Source: Dentipellis sp. KUC8613
Taxonomy: Eukaryota > Basidiomycota > Agaricomycetes > Russulales > Hericiaceae
Reading direction: 5' to 3'
Assembly: GCA_002286715.1 (NCBI GenBank)
Contig: NSJX01000160.1
Span: 1-11,847 of the forward strand
DNA length: 11,847 bases
In this document: positions 6,615-11,847 of the stretch, piece after piece
How positions within the stretch are numbered: the first letter of the stretch is position 1
Layout: each line of letters starts with the position of its first letter
Notes under the pieces: generated by a model
Database searches by the model: none
Told to the model about the DNA's origin: nothing
Seen by the model: only the letters and a program-made list of their open reading frames with translations
Translations under genes and position numbers: made by a program

Positions 6615-7330
6615 CCTCTGCGCCCTCTCGTTCGCCCACCGCCATGCTCGTTTGCCCACCGCCGCGCTCGTTCGCCCACCGCCGCCCTCATTCGCCCACT
6701 GCCGCCATCGACACCCTCAACACTGCCTCATCGCGCCCTACGCGCCCTCCCCCCGCCCTCCCCGCCCTCGTTCGCCTGCCGCCACCTTCGACACCCCGTA
6801 CGCGCCCTGGAGGTGCCCTACGCGCCCTTCCCGTCGCCCTCCCCGCCCTCATTTGCCCACCGCCGCCTTCGACATGCCGTCCACGCCCTCGACGCGCCGT
6901 CCGCGCCCTCGACGCACCGTCCGCGCCCTCGATGCGGCCTCCTCATGCCCTACGCGCCCTCCTTGGGCTGTTTGCGCCCTCCCATCGCCCTCCGCCACCC
7001 TCCGCCGCCCTCCACGCGCCCGCCGCCGGCCTCTGTGCGCCATCAGCACACCGTACGCGCCCTCTTCAGGCCGTACGCGCTGTCCCCGTGCCTTTCGCAC
7101 CCTCCACCGCCCTCGGCCGCCCTCCATGCGCCCGCCGCCACCATCCACCCGCTGTATGCGCCCGCCGGCGGCCTCTGCGCGCCCTCCACGCGCTGTATGC
7201 GCCCACCGGCGGCCTCTCAGCGCCCTCCGCACGACGTACGCGCCCTCTTGGGGCCGTTGGCACTGTCCCCATACCCTCCGCCGCCTCCACGCGCCATCCG
7301 TCATTCGCACCCTCCTGCGCCTTCTACCGT
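6615..7330 (+). repeat. GC-rich, C-biased decamer array 1
   Basis: About 715 bp of CCCTCCGCCG-type sequence with a 10-bp base period and clear 20-bp units. Four units of the CTCGTTCGCCCACCGCCGCC type lie at 6627-6706, and three units of the GACGCGCCGTCCGCGCCCTC type at 6871-6930. From about 6980 the pattern changes to CCCTCCGCC(A/G) decamers. These mix with a longer box (core GGGCCGTACGCGCTGTCCCC) seen at 7059-7092 and, mutated, at 7242-7275. All three plus-strand frames are open because the strand is nearly free of TAA, TAG and TGA. No single frame is favoured, so no protein is annotated. Confidence 0.85.
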
Positions 7331-8135
7331 CCTTGCTCGTTTCCAAGTCTTGCATGCGTGTTCTCGCACCCCACACCTGCCCTCTGGTAAGTTTCTTTCT
7401 TCTCTCTTCTTTCTTCAACTGACTTATTCTTCAGGTTTCTTATTGCTTTTATCTCAATTCTGATTCATCTATGAATCAGTTCTAATAATCTGGTGAGCCA
7501 GCAAAACTCACGAACTTCAAAAAGTCCACTTCTGGTCATTGGTTCCCACGATCTTTGCCAGATTGGTTCCAAGAACATTGTATTCATTTTCTGTAGGCTC
7601 TGTTTCTCGCTCAATAAACACGAAACTTTGTCCATGCATAGATCATAGCTATGTTTACTTTCAATCATTTTCTTCAATTGTTTGAACCACTTGCACACTC
7701 AGAATTTCGAAGTCGCGTTGCACCGAATGGGCTATGTTCGAGAGATGAGAGTATTATGCACTCTCATATTCATGGATTTATTAAAAACTTATTTTGAAGG
7801 TATATGATACTATATTATATGTCTTCCATTTTTCTCAGAGATTTAAAGATTTTATTCCATCGTCAATGATCAAGTTTCTTCGGTGCGGCTGGGCTGACGA
7901 ACTGCACACGGAAATTGCCGAAGCCCGCGCAGACGCAACTTCTGCTTTGAAGCATTGAGTCACTCTCGACCTCAACATACACCCATTGTGCCACCACGAC
8001 CGCCCGTCCTCATCACACGCAACAGACGCACATGCCCATCGTATGCCCGCTGGTATCAGAAGATTGGGGAGAGAGGGAGCATGGGGTTTTCAGGTGCGTC
8101 GGAGTCACTGTGATTCTTACTTTTATAACTGACCG
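7331..8135. other. AT-richer spacer between the two arrays, no supported gene
   Basis: Base composition changes abruptly after array 1. The clearest signal is an intron-like unit at 7387-7434. After it the sequence is AT-rich with only a short minus-strand frame (7465-7698, 77 residues) that resembles nothing known. At about 7870-8090 the composition becomes mixed again. TGGTATCAGA at 8051-8060 resembles a retroelement primer-binding site but has no LTR end before it. Confidence 0.5.
7387..7434 (+). other. Intron-like element at the right edge of array 1
   Basis: 48 bp with CTG|GTAAGT donor, a long pyrimidine tract, CAACTGAC branch site and TTCAG acceptor. It is as well formed as the introns in the two annotated genes. 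No coding frame can be assigned to either side, so it may belong to a non-coding transcript running out of the array or be a relic of a lost gene. Confidence 0.45.
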
Positions 8136-8161
8136 CGTGAGCCCGGGATCCCGGGCTCACG
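8136..8161. repeat. Perfect 26-bp palindrome at the left border of array 2
   Basis: The centre lies between 8148 and 8149 in GGATCC, flanked on both sides by CCCGGG and then by GAGC/GCTC and CGT/ACG. All 13 base pairs match with no loop. Array 2 begins a few bases later at about 8163. Confidence 0.95.
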
Positions 8162-8162
8162 T

Positions 8163-10996
8163 CCTTGTCGCCCTCCAGGTCCCGCCGTCTGCCCGCCCCA
8201 CCACTACCTCTCGATGCCCCACGCCGCTGTCTGCGCGCTTCGCTGCGCCCTCTCAACACCCCGCTGCGCCGTCTGCGCCCCGCCCTGCCGTTTACGCGCC
8301 CCGCCGCGCCTTCTCAATGCCCTGCTGGGCCATCTTGCGCCCGACGCCGCTGTCTACGCGCCGCGAAGGCCCCACCGTGCTGTATGTGCCCCACCGTGTC
8401 TTTAGGCTCCATGGTGCGGTCTTGCGCCCTACGCCGCCATCTGCGGCCCTCTCAACGCCCCGCCGTGCCCTCTCAATGTCTCTCTCCTGCCGTCCGTGCC
8501 CCGCCGCACCCTCTCCATGCACCACAGGACCATCTTGCGCCCCACGCCGCCAACGTCACATGTGCCGTCCCGCCGTCGTACCCCGCCTCCCCGCCACCGT
8601 TCGCCTCTGCGACGATGCCCCACACCCACGCACCCTGTCACGCCCTCTGGATGCCCCACTGGGCCCTCCGCCACCGTCTGCGCGCCCGATGGCGCCGTAT
8701 TTCGGCACCGCCGCCCTCTACGCACCCCGTCGCGCCCACACCGCCGTCTTCCGGCCCCATGGGGGCCGTCTTACGCGCCCCGCAGCCGTCTGTGCGCCCC
8801 ATGGCGCCGACTTCGGGCCTGTCTCCACGCCCCCTGCCGCCCCCTGCGCCCTCTGCCACCGTGTCGACGCCCTCCGCCGCCGTCTGGACGCCCTCCGCCA
8901 CCATCTGGACGCCCCCTGCCGCCCTCCGCCGCTGTCCGGACGCCCCCTGCGCCCTCCGCCGCCGTCTGGACGCCTGCTGCCGCCCTCTGCGCCCCCTGGC
9001 GCCCTTCGCCGCCCTCTCGACACCCTCAGCCGCCGTCTCGACGCCCCCATGGCGCCCTCCGCCGCCCCCTGCGCCCTTGACGCTGTCTCAGTCATGTTGC
9101 ACCCCCAGCGATGTGACCCCGTCCTTGTGCCGCCGTCCGCCCTCACGCGCCGCAGTGGTGCCATCTTGCACTGCCGCCAGGTGCCCATGCGCCGCCTGTG
9201 CGCTTGTGTGTCCCCACACTGCCGCACTGAGCGTGCTCGCCGCCATTTCCACCCACGTCTCGCCCTGATCGGCCTCGTTCGCCCTCGCACGTCCCCAGCA
9301 CGGCGGTTGCGCGCCCACATACCGCCGTTTCACACGTCATTCGCTGCCGTTCGCGCCGTCCACGTCCTCCGTTGCGCTATTCGCTGCCTCCGCTCGCCAC
9401 ACACGCCCTCCCCGCGCCATACACGCCGTCGATGTGCCGCACGCGCTGTCTTAGCTGCGTCCACGGCCTCCAGCCGCCCAGTCCGCGTTCTCGACACGCC
9501 CTTCATGCCCTCCTCGAGCCCTCCGCCTGCCGTACACATCGTCAACGCGCCGCCCTTGACGTGCCTTCGACGAGCTGTCCGCGCCCTCTACGCCGCCTCC
9601 TCGCGCCCTTGACGCCGCCTCCCCGCACCCTCCGCCGCCCTCGACATGCCCCCGACGTGCCCTACACGCTGTCGATGCGCCGTCCGCGGCGTCAGGCCGT
9701 CTCTCGCCCCAGCACGCCCCGCTGCTGTCCACGCTCGCCTACCGCCGCCTGCTCGCGCCCACCGCCGCCCTCTGCGCCCTCCACCGCCCTCTGTGGCCTT
9801 TTCCGCGGCCCTTTCTGTCACCCTTCGCCATCCGCTGCCGTCCGCCGCCCTTTCCGCCGCCCTTCTGCACCCTCCACCGTTGTCCTGGCTCGCCCACCGC
9901 TGCCTCCTCCATGTCCCACCGCCGCCCTCGCTTGTCCAACCACCGCCCTCGCTCATCCACCGCCGCCCTCGCCATTCTTGCTCTTCCACCGCCATCCTTG
10001 CGCGCCCGTCGGCGCCCTCTCTCGCTCCAGCACGCCCCGCCGCCATCTTTGCGCACCCACCACTGTCCTCGCTCGCCCACCACTGCTGCCTCACCAGTGC
10101 ACCCTGTCTGCCGCCCTGTCTGCCGCCCTTCGCCCTTCACGCGCATCACATGTCCTCCGCTGCGCGCCGCGCGCCCTCTGCCACCCTGTCCGCCGCCCTC
10201 CGCACCCTCCGCGCCCTCTGTGCCCTCCACCGCCCTCCACCGCCCTCCAACCGCCCTCGGTCGCCCTCCACGCGCCCGCCGCCGCCCTCCACCCGCCGTA
10301 TGCGCCCGCCGCCGGCATCTCCGCTCCCTCCGCACGCCGTATGCGCCCTCTTCGGGCCGTACGCGCTGTCCCCACATCTTCCGCGCCCTCCAGCACCTCT
10401 CCGCGCCTTCCACTCGCCCTCCATCGCCCTCCGCGCCCTCGGCCACCCTCTATGCGCCCTCCACCGCCCTCTCCGCGCCATCCACCACCCTCGGCGCGCC
10501 ATCCACCACCCTCGGCGCCGCCTTCCCCGCGCCGTATGCGCCCACCGCCGCCCTTTCCGCGCCCTCCCTACGCCGTACGTGCCCTGTTCGGGCCATCCGC
10601 GCTGTCCCCGTGCCTTCCGCACCCTCGGCGGCCCTCGGCGGCCCTCCGCGCCCTGTCCGCCTCCCTGTCCATCGTCTGCCACCGTCTGCGCCCTCCACCG
10701 CCCTTCACCGCCCTCCAACCGCCCTGGGCCGCCCTCCACGCGCTGTATGTGCCCGCCGTCGGCCTCTCCGCGCCCTCCGTACGCAGTACGTGCCCTCTTC
10801 GGGCCGTACGCGCTGTCCCCATGCCCTCGGCCGCTCTCCACGCGCCCGCCGCCGCCCTCCACGCGCCGTATGCGCCCGCCGTCGGCCCTCCGGCGCCCCC
10901 GCTCGTTGTATGCCGCCCTGCTTGCCCCTGCTCATCCCCGCTCGCCCCCGCTCGCCCCCTCTTGCGCACGCTCGCGCTATGTTGCGCCCGCTCGTG
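8163..10996 (+). repeat. GC-rich, C-biased decamer array 2 (about 2.8 kb)
   Basis: The same kind of sequence as array 1, same orientation, in successive flavours. About 8163-8850 is rich in CGCCCCGCCGTGCC and GCCCCATGGCGCC. About 8860-8990 carries TCTGGACGCC or TCCGGACGCC at 8883, 8904, 8935 and 8965. About 9270-9660 has CATACACGCCGTC-like units. About 9740-10100 has CTCGCCCACCGCCGCC units as in the start of array 1. About 10180-10900 has CGCCCTCCAC decamers with the box GGGCCGTACGCGCTGTCCCC at 10345, 10581 (mutated) and 10792. Long open frames of 526, 594, 467 and 393 residues overlap in different frames and have the same Pro/Arg/Ala/Ser/His composition. They are treated as composition artefacts. 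Confidence 0.85.
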
Positions 10997-11169
10997 CCGT
11001 GTCGTGCTTGTGCAGTATGTTTTTCTTTCATTCAATATCCAGGTACTGATAATTCCCTGGGATATCTTGAAGGGAGACAGTCCTTTGTGTGATGGCAGGT
11101 TAGTTGTATATTATTTTCATAGTTTAGTGTGGTGTATGATCCTTCTGACAATATAATCTATTACCATTG
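10997..11169. other. Right flank of array 2 with splice-like signals
   Basis: After the array, a TATCCAG acceptor-like string ends at 11041 and a GGCAG|GTTAGT donor-like string begins at about 11099. Together they would bracket an exon-sized 57-bp segment. The donor and acceptor cannot be joined into a supported gene. The remaining sequence is AT-rich with no other signal. Confidence 0.25.
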
Positions 11170-11520
11170 CTATTCCACTGTCCTGACCCCCAATGCAAGT
11201 ACTTCTGCTATTGAGTCCAGCAATGTTGCAATAGCTGCAGGACTCCCAGTGACATTGTACAAGCCTGATAACTTCCAGAGTGTGTGAACTATAGGGAGGA
11301 GAAATAATGATGCTAGTAAGGTACCATTGGAGATAGCAAGGCATCTATATACACAGAAAGGGATCTTCTTCTGACCACTATCAAAAGGGCTATCTATCCA
11401 TGAAGATGGATGTATTTGCATCAGCCTATTAGAATTATCTTGGCCTATAAACTGCTTTTTTTTGCAAACTTTTTTATTTTCAAATATTGACTCAAGCACT
11501 AGTGAGGAGTGGGCCGGCAA
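11170..11520 (-). CDS. Unrecognised 116-residue open reading frame
   Basis: This open frame stands out because the DNA around it is AT-rich and stop-dense in other frames. It starts MPAHSSLVLES. A Lys-rich stretch (KKVCKKKQF) is followed by PSSWIDSPFDSGQKK, then hydrophobic segments (GTLLASLFLLPIVHTLW and AAIATLLDSIAEVLALGV) that could be membrane or buried helices. I recognise no family. Internal CAG/TAG and poly-T strings leave open that the true gene begins elsewhere and is spliced. It could be a fragment of a larger host gene or of a mobile element. Confidence 0.3.
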   Translation of the reverse strand: MPAHSSLVLESIFENKKVCKKKQFIGQDNSNRLMQIHPSSWIDSPFDSGQKKIPFCVYRCLAISNGTLLASLFLLPIVHTLWKLSGLYNVTGSPAAIATLLDSIAEVLALGVRTVE

Positions 11521-11836
11521 GCGGCAGATTCTGATTCATCTCAGAGGTTGGATATAATTCTCAGTATATATATGCATTGCACTAGGAGAAAGAGTCAATG
11601 GGTTCTAGATTCAAATGTAAAAACAAATTGGAAAAAATGGTAATATTTATGCCACATGTACTTTCAGCATACTGTACTTTTATGACCAAATGTTTGTCAT
11701 GTGTCCCCCCCTACAGCTGAACTGAACATATCACCTACCAATGAACTTGAATACAGAAAAATCTTACAAGGCTTTGAATTACATTGAAAATGTTGTTGGA
11801 AATCCCGAGATTAATCTGTAATTATTAGTCATTTGC
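11521..11836. other. AT-rich terminal stretch, nothing recognised
   Basis: Short frames only, with no repeat or promoter that I can support. A T/A-rich tract with a TATATATATG string lies near 11565-11573. Confidence 0.5.
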
Positions 11837-11847
11837 TTAGGTTAGGG
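11837..11847 (+). repeat. Two telomere-like units at the right edge
   Basis: The window ends TTAGG TTAGGG. TTAGGG is the telomere unit of most filamentous fungi, and the G-rich strand runs 5' to 3' toward the right edge as in a right-hand telomere. Eleven bases are too few to prove it. Confidence 0.3.

Noticed and set aside
6437..7463. Three overlapping open frames of 256-317 residues in array 1
   Set aside because: Same compositional reason. No frame is better than another.
8051..8060. TGGTATCAGA as a retroelement primer-binding site
   Set aside because: It resembles the initiator-tRNA primer site known from plant elements, but no LTR end (CA or GTAACA) precedes it and no gag follows.
6615..10996. 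CRISPR-like or satellite-centromere array
   Set aside because: There are no regular unique spacers, the host is eukaryotic, and the composition is GC-rich with drifting units. Centromeric function cannot be supported from the sequence.
8032..11156. Very long plus-strand open frames (526, 594, 467 and 393 residues) as Pro/Arg-rich proteins
   Set aside because: They overlap in different frames with the same composition, arise from a 10-bp repeat that is not a codon multiple, and begin at arbitrary ATGs. The strand simply lacks stop triplets.
1..11847. tRNA or rRNA genes
   Set aside because: No matching A-box/B-box pair with cloverleaf arms, and no rRNA-like conserved stretch, was found by eye on either strand.

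Overview
The window looks like nuclear DNA of a filamentous basidiomycete, most likely an Agaricomycete. Three things point there: small introns of 48-53 bp with GTRAGN donors and CTNAC-type branch points, a decayed Ty3/gypsy chromodomain element, and intron-split genes with short exons. No bacterial-style gene organisation is visible. The species cannot be named from the sequence alone.

Left part (1-2236): two divergently transcribed host-like genes share a 140-bp intergenic region. The left gene (minus strand, incomplete at the window edge) has an acidic N-terminus followed by a 22-residue polyglutamine tract. The right gene (607-2236, plus strand) has three exons. It encodes a Ser/Thr/Pro/Lys-rich, probably nuclear protein with a bipartite-NLS-like cluster and a C-terminal coiled coil. 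The shared region holds two perfect palindromic boxes (TGACGCGTCA and TCACGTGA) and an inverted repeat. Neither protein belongs to a family I recognise.

Middle part (2237-5003): mostly non-coding or decayed sequence with a 15-copy heptamer array, a degenerate 19-bp repeat and a 99-bp tandem duplication. From 4464 there is a small four-exon gene (about 102 residues) with a TATA box. It has three well-formed introns and no single long open frame, so simple ORF calling misses it. It ends at a stop that overlaps a splice donor, right where the retroelement begins, so it may be the 5' part of an interrupted gene.

Retroelement (about 5035 to at least 6390): the 3' end of a Ty3/gypsy chromovirus. 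It consists of an integrase C-terminal tail with chromodomain, then a separate frameshifted ORF with a CCHC zinc knuckle and coiled coil, a polypurine tract, and the start of a 3' LTR (TGTTAC) with a TATA-like box. Gag, protease, RT, RNase H and the integrase core are absent.

Right part (6615-10996): two very GC-rich, pyrimidine-biased arrays built on a 10-bp period (20-bp and larger higher-order units). They lie in the same orientation and are separated by about 830 bp of AT-richer DNA. Their long open frames in all three plus-strand frames are a composition effect, not genes. A perfect 26-bp palindrome sits at the left border of the second array. The window closes with AT-rich DNA holding one unrecognised minus-strand ORF, and its last 11 bases are TTAGGTTAGGG, in the orientation expected if a right-hand telomere followed.
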